Source: Asterias amurensis (taxonomy: Eukaryota > Echinodermata > Asteroidea > Forcipulatida > Asteriidae). Taken from it: a DNA stretch of 64,000 bases. The translations under genes were made by a program, and so were the position numbers. Position 1 is the stretch's first letter. Each line of letters starts with the position of its first letter. The stretch spans positions 9,093,177 through 9,157,176 of the forward strand of contig NC_092659.1 of assembly GCF_032118995.1 (NCBI RefSeq), read 5' to 3'. The notes beneath the pieces were generated by a model. It had not been told where the DNA came from and ran no database searches. It was given only the letters and a program-made list of their open reading frames with translations. Below, one piece after another: positions 11,628 through 26,600 of the stretch.

Positions 11628-14600
11628 ATGGCAATAAAGAAATTTGCTGCTCCCACCCTGTTGCTGATCTTGTTTTTGATTGTCGGGCAGCAGTTACGTC
11701 CGGTACTAACAGAAAACCTTACCACCGAAGAATCAATCACTGCCACTATCACTCATCATGAGGATGTCGACAAACACCTTGATAATACTAGTGACGGACA
11801 CGGTGACGGACAGGGTGGGGAGCCGGAAGCGCATACCGGGCATACAGGCGTTCATGTGGCATCCTGGAACTTTGAGTATGTGGAGTTACCATTAGGTGTA
11901 ACTGCCTTTGCCTTGATGGTCGGTTTAGCCAAAGTTGGTAGGTATTTTTAAATTTACCCAGTCAGTTTCCCTTGTGGTTTATATTGATATCTGAAACAAA
12001 AAGTCGCATCCCCTTAAGGTGATCCCCTAGCTGCCGCTTCCCAGGTTGTATCGTAATTTGGGTGTGATCCCTGGCTACACGGCAGTTAACGGTTGTATGG
12101 CTTCTGACTGGCACCCCTGAACAAAGATATTGACAAAATAGGGACACTGCCAATATAGGGCTAGATAGCTCAGTTGGTAGAGCGCCGGCACGTTAATCCG
12201 GAGGTCGTTGGTTCGAATCCCACTCTAGTCAATTCTTTGTTCAACCCCCAAAATCATTTACAAATTTACCCAGTCAGTTTCCCTTGTGGTTTATATTGAT
12301 ATTTTTTAAACTTCTAAGAATTAAAATGTCAAGAATTTTTATGTTCTTTCTGTGGTGATGGACAGAGACTTGTGCACCCAGAAAGTACAGGCCCTGTACA
12401 GGCCTTGGGGACTAGTGTTGAAGTTGCGACTATTGATTACATAGTCAAGTCCCGACTGCCATTATTCAACTCGGTTAATTTTGCCGCCACAAGTACTACA
12501 ATAATAGTCACGACTTTCTGCTTTGCGAACCAATTGTGTCACTCTTGACTATTCACGACAACATACTTTACTAACGAAACACAATCAGATACAGTGACAC
12601 AATCCTTCAATCCTTTCAGCTTGGATTTAACTATTATTGCGCCTGCGGCCAACAAAATGCAGCAATGCATCTTGAAAAGTTAAAAATAAGTCGCGACTAG
12701 TGTCAAAAGCGCAACTATTTGAGGAGTGACTAGTCGAGTAGTAAACTTCACTAGTCGCCCTGCCGTCGATTTCACAAAACTCTTCCTAACTTAAGACTAA
12801 TCTTAGGACTTAGGACGAGTCCCAACCCTGCACTGTAGCATGCAGACCTTAAGATTAATCCTAAGTTAAGACGAGTTACTCGTCCTAACTCGAGATGAGA
12901 CGAGTCCTAACTCTTTGTGAAATCGACGGCAGGCATAATAGAGACAGTGGTTGTGAAGATGGCGCAAGAAAAAGGTGGCATACAAGATGATGTGACTGAT
13001 GACAGTGTTCCTACAGGGTCTTTACTTCCTGGTTGCACAAAGTGAGCGATACATTCATTGGTGGGGAAGTGGGGATGGGACCGACATTTTCCAGTGTTGC
13101 TGTCCTACAAGACCCCCTCAACAAAATATTTTGATAGTAGTAGTACCACCTCCCCAAAAATAATTTGTTGAATTCTAAAAAAGGCTTATTCTGATTAAAG
13201 ACACTGGACACTATTGGTAATTGTCAAAGACAGATCTTCTAACTTGGCGATTTGTAGATTTTAGTACAGTGTTGTATTTATTTTGACAGTTCAAATTTAT
13301 TCTTTTTATTTTTCAAGGTTTCCATCATGCAAATTTCCTGTCAGCATTATTTCCTGAGTCTGTTCTCCTGATCATTATTGGCGTTGTGTTTGGAGGAATT
13401 ACATTGTAAGTTAAATTAAAGTTGAGCAAGTTCAAAAATCTGATTTATTTTTCTGCCTTTGACCATATGGGAAATTGTTGAGAATAAGAAGGCACGGTTT
13501 TGCTTGTCACAAGAATCTATTTCGTGTTTACATTCGCATACAGTGAGTGCACCTAAAATTCTGTTTTATTAGTGTTCAGTAAGTTTGAAGAATTTTTAAT
13601 TTTTTGGGGCCATCCTGTTTTGAAATTTGGAACTTCCATCAACAATTCTAGCTTCGTTACCATGTCCAACAGGTCACTGAAAACATACTTTTTCAACCAG
13701 TAACTCTCGCCCAACATGGCCTGCATGTTCTAGTCAAAGAGAGACCAGCTATTTGTGGGACTACTTGGCTAAATGCTGCAGGCTTTGCCTACTTGTGGTT
13801 TTCCTCTCAGTTTTTGATTTCATTCCAATTATTGTTTTTTTACTGTCATTCTCTAAGTGCTTTGCAACCTTAGGAAAAAGCGCTATATAAATGGTGTTAT
13901 TATTATTATTAATTTTTGTATTTCATTTATTTTTTACATGAGAGCGTTGTAAGTTCTGAGCATTTTGAAAACACAACTTTCCTGGTTTAGCATGGGTGGA
14001 CAGGTGACTCTAAACTACTTCTTTTAAATGTAATTACATTTGTAAATAGCACAAACCAACAAAGGAAGATAAAAACCTTGATCACTATGCAGACACAATA
14101 TTTTTTCCTATTTTAAACAATGTAACCACATAAGGCTTGAAACAATACAGTATGATCTCTGCTACACGTATGCTATGCTAAGAAGCAGTATGCACTATTA
14201 CACATGACACCTGACATGTGTGGGCTACAATCAGCTTTTTTTCCAGAGGCCGTCGCCACCTATTCCTGGGGCTGACACAGGGTTAACCCCCTTATAGTCA
14301 ATACTAATACGGATGTAAGCTTGGGTATCATTCATCAGAAGCCTGGCTGGTAGAGCAAAAAGCACTGTCTCCCCAATTTTACATTACTATGGAACACGAG
14401 GAAGATGACAAAGATTGCACCTGGTTGTTAAAAGGTCTTGGGTGGGTTTCTTTTCATTTCTATTCTCCGTATAAACATACTACATTTCTGTCATTTTTTT
14501 ATATTTTTTAATTTTTTTTTTTCAATGCTATTGATTAATTGTCACTGAAGTTTTATTCCTGATCATGATATATTTTTTCTATCCCCAGTGCTATTGGTTA

Positions 14601-17600
14601 CGTTGACAAGTTTGAATCACAGACGTTTTTCTTGTTTCTGCTGCCACCGTAAGTTATCGCAAAATTGTAGCGCTGCCTCGGTGCCTTTGCCCTTTCAAAA
14701 TATGAGCATTAGGCCTCGTATAATGACTTAATTTTTCAGTAGACATATCTGAAACAAATAATTCAACCAGAATTTTTGTTTTGTTATTACAAATCGAGAT
14801 TATGCAATGTATTAACATGGGAAACAATTGGAAATTTCAAGTTAGGCAAGACCTATTGGACATTTTGTGTTAAAGGTCACAATTTGTGGCCGCTGTGAGT
14901 ATTTTATTACAATGGTCTCTAAAGAGTTACTGGCACTGAACACTATTGGTAATTACTCAAAATAATTGTTAGCATAAAAACTTACTTTGTAACAAGCAAT
15001 GGAGAGCTGTTGATAGTATAAAACATTGTGAGAAACCCTTTGAAGTAACATTTTGTTTTAGAAAGAAGTAATTTCTCTCTAAAATATATGAATTGACCTT
15101 GAGACCTCAGCTGAGATCTCAAGGTCGAGCATCTGAAAGCACACAACTTGTGCGACAAGGTTGTTTTCTCCATTGTTGTCTCGCAACTTCAACAACCAAT
15201 TGAGCTATAATTTTCACAGGTTTGTTATTTTATGCATATGTTGAGATACACCAAGTGAGCAGACTGGTCTTTGATATCCAAAGGTGTCCAGTGTATTTGC
15301 TATTTATTGTATCTGCCATTGTCCATTAATGACTAGTTACGCAAAAAGTAAAATGTTGCTGAAGTTTCAATTGATTTTCAGTCCTAGTATTGCACGGGCC
15401 ATAGTCCTACATTGGTTTGGTCTTGCTTCTTATAAAGTTGCCAAGTTTTGAAAAAAAAAAATAAATAAAAAAAAAATGTGAAAAGTGGCCTTATTTCTAA
15501 AACAATTACAATTTGCTCTGTAGTTGGACTCAAGTTGTGAGCCATTTCTGTGTTTTTTTTTTTTTTTTCCAGGATTATTTTAGAAGCATCTTACTCGCTG
15601 CATGACCGTACATTCCTTGATAACTTCGGGTCCATTTTGGTTTATGCTGTTATGGTAAGTCTATCTAGGGTTATCATTCTGACTTATGTGTAGTTTGTTT
15701 ATTATTAATAATAATAGTAATAATAAATAGTCTGTTTTTAATACCCCGCTTGAATGGCTTTTCAAAGCGCTCCAACATCATAACCCCATCATCACGCCTT
15801 TCTCGGATTTCATTTTTTGTGTGTGAAAACTACCTCTTTAAAGCCATTGGACCCTTTCGGTAAACAGTGTTGTCCAAGGCCCACACTTTGTGTATCACAA
15901 CTTATATATCAAATAACAAACCTGTGAAAATTTAGGCTCAATCGGTCATCGGAGTCGGGAGAAAACAACGGGAAACCCACCCTTGTTTCCGCGCATTTCG
16001 CCGTGTCATGACATGTGTTTAAAATAAATCCGTAATTCTCGTTAATGAGAATTTATATTGTTTTGCTGTTTTCTCAAAAAGTAAAGCATTTCATGGAATA
16101 ATATTTCAAGAGAAGTCTTTCACCATTGCCTTCTGTAAACCCTGTAAGTTATTTGTAAATCTGTAAACTTTTATTTTTTTTTCTGAACCGAAAGGGTCCA
16201 ATGGCTTTAAGCTACATAACTTTAAATGTTGTCGTTTCTAACAATGTTTTATAATATTAGCTCTGAAGTGCTCTTTACCAAGTAAGTTGTTCTGTTAATT
16301 AATTGTTTGATCAATTACCAAAGGTAAACCCTCCCTTTAAAACCTTGCATGGTTGTGAACCTCGCTGACTATCATTATTTTCTTTTTATTGTATCTACAG
16401 GGAACATTGCTGAATACATTTCTTATTGGTAAGTTGAAACACAACCACTTTATCGCACTCGAGGGCGTGTCAAAGCACTCTTAATTTTTTTCTTCAAGCT
16501 AGTCTTCTCTCTACAGAGTAGTTGGCAGAATGTTCTAATTTGTATCTCTGCAGGGTTCACTCTATATGGGTTTCTACCCACCGACACATGGTGACACCTT
16601 TTGCTTTCAGCCTGTTTAGTGTTCAGTTTTCTCTCTACAGAATAGTTGAAAGAATATTCTAATTTGTGTCTCTGCAGGGTTCACTCTGTATGGGTTTCTA
16701 CTCACAGACACATTGTGACACATTTTGCTTTCAGCCTGTTTAGTGTCCACTTTTCTCCCTACAGAATAGTTGACAGAATATTCTACAGAATAGTTGATAG
16801 AATATTCTATTTTGTATCTCTGCAGGGTTCACTCTATATGGGTTTTCACTCATCGGCGCCTATGGGGACACCGTCAATATCAGCCTGTCTAATGTCCACT
16901 TTTCTCCCTACAAAATAGTTGACAGAATATTCTACAGAATAGTTCACAGAATATTCTATTTGTATCTCTGCAGGGTTCACTCTATATGGGTTTTCACTCA
17001 TCGGCGCCTATGGGGATACCTTCACCATCAGTTTAGTACAATGCCTTGTATTCAGCTCCCTCATTTCCGCTGTAGATCCAGTTGCCGTTTTAGCAATCTT
17101 TCAAGAAATTCGCGTCAATCAAGTCTTGTATTTTTTAGTGTTTGGGGAGTCACTCCTAAATGGTGAGTTATTAATGTTCTTTAATCCAATCAAACTACCT
17201 TAAAATTTATTTTTGAAAGTAATTATATTAGAATTTTAGTTCGGCGATTTTGACCACCTTTCTAGCTTCAGCAGCAACTAGCATTTTTGAAATGCTTTCA
17301 TTTGAAATGCATTAACACAATCTAAGGCAAAGTATACCTTTGGTTTTTGGAACTGTTCTTTGGGAGACTTTCGGACAGTCCTTTTTCACAGTTCCTGCCA
17401 GTAGTGCGTGCTTAGACCTACGTGAGCAATACTGAGCATGTGCTTACATGCTCAGAGCCGCACAAAAGGACCGTTATGTCTGCTGCCACCAGCGTCTCAA
17501 AAGTCTCTTATTATTTTAATCCTTGATGAATGTAGATGTATACAATAAAATTAGCATGAGAAAAATTGAATTTTTAAAGGTGGTTGCCTTTTTGAGATAT

Positions 17601-20600
17601 CGCTGAAAATACTGACTATTTCCACGCAGGACATGCAGGTGTATTAATCCCTATAGGAATACACAAACTGAGAAGCAGTAATGCAGATTCAATATTTAGG
17701 GGCATAGCAATTTTTTGCATAACCACATTTCTTCGAAGTGAATGTTTGGAATGTTTGTCGAAATGCTTTACACTATCAAAAGCTGCTGTATAGACTGTAT
17801 TGAAAATGACGTCACGCGGCTCAAACATCTGACCTACAAGCTGGCGTCTGTGCGTGTGCTTGCGTGTGTGCGTGCATGTGCCAGAGAAATCAAACCGTTG
17901 CGTGCTGCATGCTTTGATGATGTATGCGTTTGGACGCGCATACGGTTTGCCCTACAAGATGGCGACTTTTCATAGCAAAAAGGGGTTATTCAAGATGGTC
18001 TACTCATCAGTTTTTATTGCCATTAATTTAAAGAGGGATTACCAAACCTTGCAATGTCATTATGATATTTTTCATTGATGAAGTTGATGATATAATTTTA
18101 TTTTGTTGTCTGCTATTTCAGATGCTGTTACTGTTGTGCTATATAAAATGATGAACAGTTTTGTCACTATGGAAACCATTCCATTTAGCCAGGTAATTAC
18201 AGAGACCTTACATTGATGTAATAATAATATATTGAAGTCTTATACAGCGCACACTCATACATGTATACTACCAACAATGTACTCAAAGCTATTATACAAT
18301 TTTGAGAAAGGTTTTTTTATTTACGTTAATGCATTCTGAAACCCAATTATGTAGTATATTACAAGAGTTTACAAGGTGTTACGGGGCATATACAGCAGTC
18401 ACTGCTAGGATCACCGGCAGGCCTGATACTTCACGGAGGCAACAGAGGCGATTGCCTCCGTTGCCCCTTGCCATTGCCTTGGTGCCCTTGAAATGCTCCA
18501 GTAGAAATTTACAATTTCCTCATAGGGTGCTTTTTGCCAAAGAGAAAACGCCTTGGTGCCCTTGCCCTTTCAAAAACGAAGCATACTACAGGCCTGCCCC
18601 GGGGCGTCAACTTTCATGTTGAAAGTCAAATTTCCCATATGACCAGTGCAGTTCTTGCCTGCCAGAGAAGCCAAAGAATGCACAAGGTCACACTTGTAAT
18701 TATAAACAAAGGTCACATGGTCTATACTCTTACTCAGTCTTGGAGAGTGATTTTCACCCTCGTTTACCATTATCTTCTTGTCGTAGATTGTACTGGGCTT
18801 TGTATCATTCTTCACAGTCAGTCTAGGAGGCGCCATTATTGGCATCATAATCGGACTATTAACAGCAGTCCTCACTAAATTCACCAAACATGTCAGAGGT
18901 AAGTCCAGAGGACAAAGTCAATGTTCTAAAATTCATTACGGAAAAGCTCTTGCAAAGAAAGAGGCCAGAATGAAACATCCTTTTCTTCTGGCGACTCACA
19001 CCTGTTATGTCTATGTAATTCCTTTTCCAAACAGTGGACTTATCATGCATACGCCAGCGGGGCCAACAGCCCCAGTCAGATTAACTGCTCAATCATTCAG
19101 TTAAATGAACAAGTAATTTAATGTAAACACACATGACAAATTCATGAATTCCACACTCTGGCATGTCATTAAAGATGATACCAATACTCCACCGAGCACA
19201 GACTCCACCGACTGTGCTCAGTGGTTAAAGCAATTTTAAAACAGTGTTCATTTTCAAATTGTGTCATCTTTGTATGATAACATCTCTAATATGGACTACC
19301 TTGGTATTCTGTAGTTGTGGAGCCCCTGGCACTGCTTGGGATGGCGTACCTCTCCTATTTAACCGCTGAACTCTTCCACTTCTCTGGAATCATCAGGTAA
19401 GAAGCCACTTGAATAATAGCATGGTGCCCTCAAAACAAAAAAACCCAGTCAGTTCCTCTTGTGGTTTATTACTTGATATTTGAAGCAAAAAAAGTTGCAT
19501 TCCCTTAAAGGCAGTGGACACTATTGGTAATTGTCAAAGACCAGTCTTCTCACTCGGTGTATCCCAACATATGCTTAAAATAACAAACCTGTGAAAATTT
19601 GAGCTTGATTGGTCATCGAAGTTGCGAGATAATAACGAAGAAAAAACACCCTTGTCACACGAAGTTGTGTGCTTTTACATGCTTGATTTCAAGACCTCCA
19701 ATTCTAAATCTGAGGTCTCGAAATCAATCTCGTGGAAAATTACTGCTTTCTCGAAAACTATGTTACATCAGAGTGAGCCGTTCTCACAATGTTTTATACT
19801 CTCAACCTCTCCCCATTACTCGTTATTACCAAGTTAGGTTTTAATGCTAATAACTATTTTGAGTAATTACCAATAGTGTCCACTGTCTTTAAGGTGATCC
19901 CTCTCACTGCCGCTCTCACTGTTGATCCCTGGCTGCACAGCAATTAATGGTTGTACAGCTTCTGACTGGCACCCACAACACAGGTATTGATAAAATAGGG
20001 AGACCGCTATAGCACTAGAAAGCTCAGTTGTTGGAGCTTCGGCACATAAACCCTCGCAAGTAGCACAAGTTTCTTTTCAATACTGATTCAGTTTTCTAAG
20101 ATTAAAACATATCCAGGTATTTTTTCTTTTCAGTATCATATGCTGTGGTTTGGCTCAGTGCCAGTATGCTTTTGCAAACATCTCAAGGAAGTCCAGTACA
20201 ACAGTCACCTATTTCACCAAGATGCTATCGTAAGTGACTTGGTGTTTTTAAATCTTTTCTGAAGACTTATTTTATTGATGTTCTCATAAGTACGTTTTAA
20301 CTGTTTAACATATTTTGCATTATTAGTGCCTTATTAACATTAATTGTACGAGAAGTTCTGTAAGGGTTTTGTATATAGTCTTGTGTTATCATTTAAGGAT
20401 TGTGGTATTTCCTAAATTTTAAACAAATTTTCTTTGTTTAATTGGTGTCATAGTTACCAGTTTAAAGTGGATAATTGTTGTTGTTGTATTTACCTCTTTT
20501 GTTTCAGGACAACAACAGAATCATTGATCTTCTTCTGGCTTGGGCAGACCCTATGGGCTCAGACACACGAATGGAACACAGGATTTGTGCTAATAACTCT

Positions 20601-23600
20601 CGTATTCATCTTCCTCTACCGGGCAGTGGGTAAACACAAAACAATTTTTCTGTCATTTGTATAAAAAGTTTCAATGTGGTATTTTTCCAGACTTTATAAA
20701 ATTGTTAATAGATGTTAGTTTTTCATCCAGGATTCCAAGTGAGGCCATGGTACCTTGAAAAGTGGTCATTAGAGGATACTAGTTTGTGCTGTGTGAAATC
20801 AAGCCCAGCTTGATATCACAAAGACTTAAAGACAGTGGACATTATTGGTAATTGTCAAAGACTAGCCTTCACAGTTGGTATATCTCAACATATGCATAAA
20901 ATAACTAACCTGTGAAAATTTGAGCTCAATCGGTCATCGAAGTTGCGAGATAATAATGAAAGAAAAAAACGCCCTTGTCACACGAAATTGTGTGCGTTTA
21001 GATGGTTGATTTCGAGACCTCGAGTTCTAAATCTGAGGTCTCGAAATCAAATTCGTGGAAAATTACTTCTTTCTCGAAAACTATGTCACTTCAAAGGGTG
21101 CCGTTTCTCACAATGTTTTATACCATCAATCTCTCCCCATTACTCATCACCAAGTAAGGTTTTATGCTAATAATTATTTTGAGTAATTACCAATAGTGTC
21201 CACTGCCTTTAAAATATTACCAGCTAATGTGCTGCAGTTTTTGAGAATTGAGTAAAACAAGTTATTTTAGCATGTAAAATGTATTTTCATGACATTGATT
21301 TACTCATTTCTCAAAAACTACAGCACCTCATCTAGTAATGTTTTAAGGTAGGCTTTCTACTATCATTATCTTCAAATGATGTAAGTATATGAAAATCTTG
21401 CAAGTCGAACAGCTTAGCATGCCAGTAATAATAATAATAATAATAATAGTAATATCAAAGTCTTATAAAGCGCATGTGTCTACCAAACAAGGTACTTGAG
21501 GCGCTGAGTATATACAAACTTCCAGAAAGATAGGTTATTACAGTGATGAATTCTGAGACCCAGTTATTTAGCACCTTGAAGGGTTTACAAGGTGCTACGG
21601 CGCATATAGCAGCAACAACCAGGAACATCGAGCTAACCCTCATCTGTTTTTGATAAGTGTACTGGGGTGGATTTCACAAAGGTAGTCCTAACTTAGGACT
21701 AGTCCTAGGCAATGCTAAGAGATAGGACTGGTCCTAAGTTAGGACCAGTAACTCATCCTAACTAAGGACTGGTCATATCTCTTAGCATTGCCCAGGACTA
21801 GTCCTAAGTTAGGACTACCTTTGTGAAATCCACCCCAGGGTTGTTTTACATGCGTTACGCAACACATGAAACCAACAGCTTTATGTCCCATCCGAAGGAT
21901 TAAGTAATGGTTAAATGTTTGCTGAAGGACACAAGTAGTAAAAACAATGAGCACTTTGAGATGCCATAAAGCACCGTGAAACAACTGCATCTTTTTTAAT
22001 TGACTGCTAGGAATGGATCACGAAGTGGGACATTTTTATGATGGGTTCTGGATACCAATTTGATTTTCTTTTTTAATGTGTCCTTATTTATTGCTCTATT
22101 TCTCAAGGAGTGGTGTTGATGACGTTTGTAGTCAACAAGTTTCGAACAAACAAGATCAATAAGGAAGAGCAGTTTATAATGGTGAGTCTTCTTTGGTCAT
22201 GTAGCCATTTTTTAAATCTTTTTTTTAAGCATATTTTAATCAGTGTGAACAAACAAGCTTAAAGTGCAGAAAAGTAAAACCCCACATGTATTAGCACCGG
22301 GGTACTTCATCTTGCGATCAGCTTCTGACACCACACGCTTAACCGAACACTCGACCATCAGAACACTCTCATCTGCTCACAACTGAACTTTCTCATATGT
22401 TGCTCCCAAAATGTGGAACAACCTCCCAGTATATCCATCAGAAATTGTGACCCTCTGCCAATTTTCAAGAAATCTCTTGAAACTTATTTGTATCGTCAGA
22501 TGTAATATGTTGTAAGAAGAAATTATCAATAAAAAGTAAACTTGCGGGTACTCCTGAAGACAAGCAGAGTATACTGAGCGAAACGTTGAGACCAAACCGG
22601 CTCTTCTCAGAGCCAACATTCCCTCAAAAGAGCTATATTTACACATGGTTGTACCCACAAGTTTACTATTTATTTATAGATTCTTTCTATTTCTCCACAC
22701 CATGCAAAGCTTCAAACAACACTTAATATGTTGTAGTTTAGTTCCATTGGTTTGCTGTTTCAGCGCTTTGATCTGGTTGAAAAGGCGCATTAAAAATGCT
22801 CCGATGTATGTACATGTACATGTATGTATATTATGTACATGTATGTATTCATGAACAGGTTATTTTCAGCAGCATCAGCCAGAGTGTGGAACCAACTTTC
22901 CCTTGACTGTTAATCATCTCCATCCATCACAACATTCAAGACCAACTGAAAATATTACCTGATCAAACATGTTCAAACGATCATACAATCCTAATTTGTT
23001 TTTGCGCCATGAGCACCTTTTTTTGGGTGGATAATGGTGCACTATTGAGTTTTCTGTATTATTATTGATAATAGGTTTAATTAAGCACAGACTCAAATGG
23101 ATTGCGTTCCAGCAATGAAGGCCCCATAAATAACTTGTCTGACATGACTAAACATGATTCATACCCCAGACAGTTTCGCTACTCCTATTGGTACAGAGCG
23201 CGTCAGGTAGGTGTGTTTTAACGGTTGATAATGACCAGCTGGAGCTGTTTATAACCGGCTGGCATCCGCGTGTCGAGCACGTGCGGACACCAACATTATC
23301 ACACGGAACGCGCAATTCATAGCTATTAGTAGCAGCGCGTAATCTATTTCTAAGCGCGCACGCATAATCTATTTGAAGCGCGCGCGTAATCTATTTCTAA
23401 GCGCGCGAGAGTACACACAACCCACGCGCATCAAACAGATTCTTCACAAAGTTAAGTTTTTGAAGAAAATGCTTCAAACTTCAAATTTTCAATTGTCAAA
23501 GTGTCTATAATTGTATTTTTTAAACGCTTTTTCAACAAAAGGGCGTTTATGAATGGGAATAAAAGAGTAGTGACTTGTTCTTAAACTTCCGTTTAAAACC

Positions 23601-26600
23601 TTGGCTCGGGCCTTTATCACACGGCAACGACCCTGCCGGTTTTAAACTGCCGTGAAAGAACTCGTCGCTACCCTTATATTCCCTTATTTATGATCGTTTG
23701 TGATGATTGAATTCAGAGCTATGGTGGTCTGCGTGGTGCTGTTGCCTTCTCATTAGTAGCTACACTAACAGTAGGTGATGTTCCTGTCCGTAACGTCCTG
23801 GTTACCACCACCCTCGTTGTCATCCTCTTCACTGTCTTCATTCAGGTATTATACAACTTTTTGTTTATTATAAATTTGTCAAATTTATTTCATTTGATTT
23901 GTTACACACCCAACAGCACAATTAACACAAATAACATGATGGATAGGAAATGAGAAGAAATAGCAAGTTTTAGATGCGGGAGGAAACCCCAAGTGGGTTA
24001 AAACCCACTTAATCAGGTAGGGACTGGAAACCAAATCCACATGCAGGGCTCTGGGCCCAATTTCATGGAGCTGCTAAGCACACAGGATTTCCAACCAAAT
24101 TTTCTTGTAACTTTTCAGGATAAGCATCAGAACTGTTAGCAAAAACCAATTCTGTAATGTTCCTTTAACATTCTGGCGCTCTACCAACAGAAATATCTAT
24201 TCCTATGTTAGCACACTCTATCTACATGTACATATTGATGTTGGGCTGTGCCCTATGCATAGTTCTATAGACCCCTTGCATGTGACGTCACACGCTCAAA
24301 AAGCGCCCTCACTCGGTTCAAAAAGTGCCCTCACTAGGGTCAAAGGAGGCAAATGATTGGATGAGCGTGAAATCATGTGCTTCAGTGTAGCGTTTCGCGT
24401 TTTGCAAGGGCTCTATGGCTGTTTATAAATTAACACTTATCATCAATTGATTGTTTATTTTCAGGGGACTACAATTAAACCACTGGTGAAGCTGTTCAGA
24501 ATAAAACGCCAATCTCTGGAGAATGAGCCAAGTGTGGTGCTGGGAATACATAATAATGTAAGCTAATTTATTCATATATTCACAAATGTAAGCAAATTTA
24601 TTTATATATTCACAATTATAAAAAAGAGAGAGATTATTACAAGCTGATTGGATGGTGTACCTATTGAATCAAAATACTCCTTTACAATGATGTACATGTA
24701 CATGCTTATGTTTGAATCCTTTAAAGGATTTGGGTACTTTTTGTAACACAAAACACAGTGTCCACAGATTTACGTTTAACACAGTTTGAAGACAATGATT
24801 GCAGAAAGCTTACTTTAAAATATTACTTGCAAAGGTGCTGTAGTTTTTGAGAAATTAGTCAAACAAAGTCACGTCATTTCTGACAGTGATGCTTTTCAGA
24901 TTCAATTTTCTTTGATGAAACTTGGTCTGTTTGGATATTTACATTGTTTTTGTTTCTTTTTTCCCCACAGATTATGGACTACATGATGGCAGGAATTGAA
25001 GAAGTTATTGGGCACAAGGGACGCAATTCACTCAGGGTAGGACTGTGTAAAGAATTGTTGTTATCATCGCATTTTTTTCTGTAAGAAACCAATAGGAGAC
25101 TTTGGGATGCTAGGTGGCAGCAGACTTCCCAGGTAAATTTCCATTGTTTACGTAGTTATGAGCATGCGCACATTACCAAGAACAATGGATTTTACCTGGT
25201 AAGTCTGCTGCCTCCATGCATGCCAAAAGTCTCCCATTGACCCTCAGGTCAGGCATAAACCAAAAATGTTATGTTGACGTAACTCAACCTACCCTTAAAA
25301 ATATGGTCGACCCTGGATATTTTGATTTTTTTCAAGGGAAGAAATTTAATGATTAAAATCTATTAAAGACATAAACAAAAAATAAATGTCATCAAGAGTT
25401 TAAAAATATACTATTTGTTGTGTGAAGCCTTCTTTTCTTTTGCTATTGTGTTATAATACCGTCTTAAACAATAAGAAAACATGTCATTTTCTTTGCTGGG
25501 ATGGAAAAATAATTTTAAAAAATCACTACTCGTGACCTACCCTATTTTTGGGGGCACGTTACGCCAACATAACATTTTTTGTTTATGCCTCACTGTGGTC
25601 CACTGGTTAGACTGTAGGACTTGCAATCACAAGGTTGTGGGTCCGTATCCTACAAAGCTAATCAATGATTTCACAATGACTAGAATTAGTATTTTCGTCT
25701 AGTTTGTGGATCACAATTTCTTGATTTGTTAAATTCATAATCATAGATGTTAAACCAATGTATGTGTAAGAGAGTTATTCAAAAATGCCCCTAGGTCTCT
25801 CTTGTCCTGTATCGTTGACAGTTAATATTTAGAAGGGATTCTTTTAATTTTTTGCAGATTTGGCTGGAACATCTGGACAATAAATTCATGAAGAAATATT
25901 TGCAACGTCGGCCAGAAACCTGGGAGGCCCAAGTCATGGCCACATTTGAAGAAATTACCAACCAGTAAGACTACGTATTATATTTAATACTTTTTCGATG
26001 CACAGCGACGAATCCAGACCAACATTTTCCAGGTCCAAATCTTTCCTGGAGCATGCAAGTGCGAAGCCTTCACCACTTCAGACTCCCCCCCCCCCCCCCC
26101 CAGAAAAAAAAGAAAAAAAAAAATGTAAAAAGTTGCATTCAAGACGCTCTGTTTTGCAATCTAAAGCTAATAAGAGGGAAAGGCGTTAAAAATTTAAGCT
26201 GTAGGATTTGGGCCGTTTGGATTTGGGCATGGCCCCCTTTGGCACACTCGATCTGCCCTTGAAGATGTACAGTTGCCACATTTATAGTAATCCACCCTTT
26301 TACACTTTGTCCTCACTACTTTACTCTCATTGGTTCTAAGCCACCCCATTGTTTGTAAATTAAAACTTTAAAATGAATATTATTTTCCCGCTTTCTTTTT
26401 GGATACCTTCCCTTCACCTCTTGCTCCTCTTTTTGCTATAAATTTAGGTTCATGTCTGTACTTGTTTATGTCTCTGACGAAGGTTCGGTTTGGATCGGAA
26501 GGAAGGCCATCACCCTACTACTAGTTTTATCATTATCTATCATTCATAAATACCCCAGACAGTTTCGCTACTCCTATTGGCGGAGAGCGCGTCATGTGGG

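Noticed and set aside
12159..12230. Functional tRNA-Asn gene
   Set aside because: C33, stem mismatches and family membership with other copies show a SINE head.
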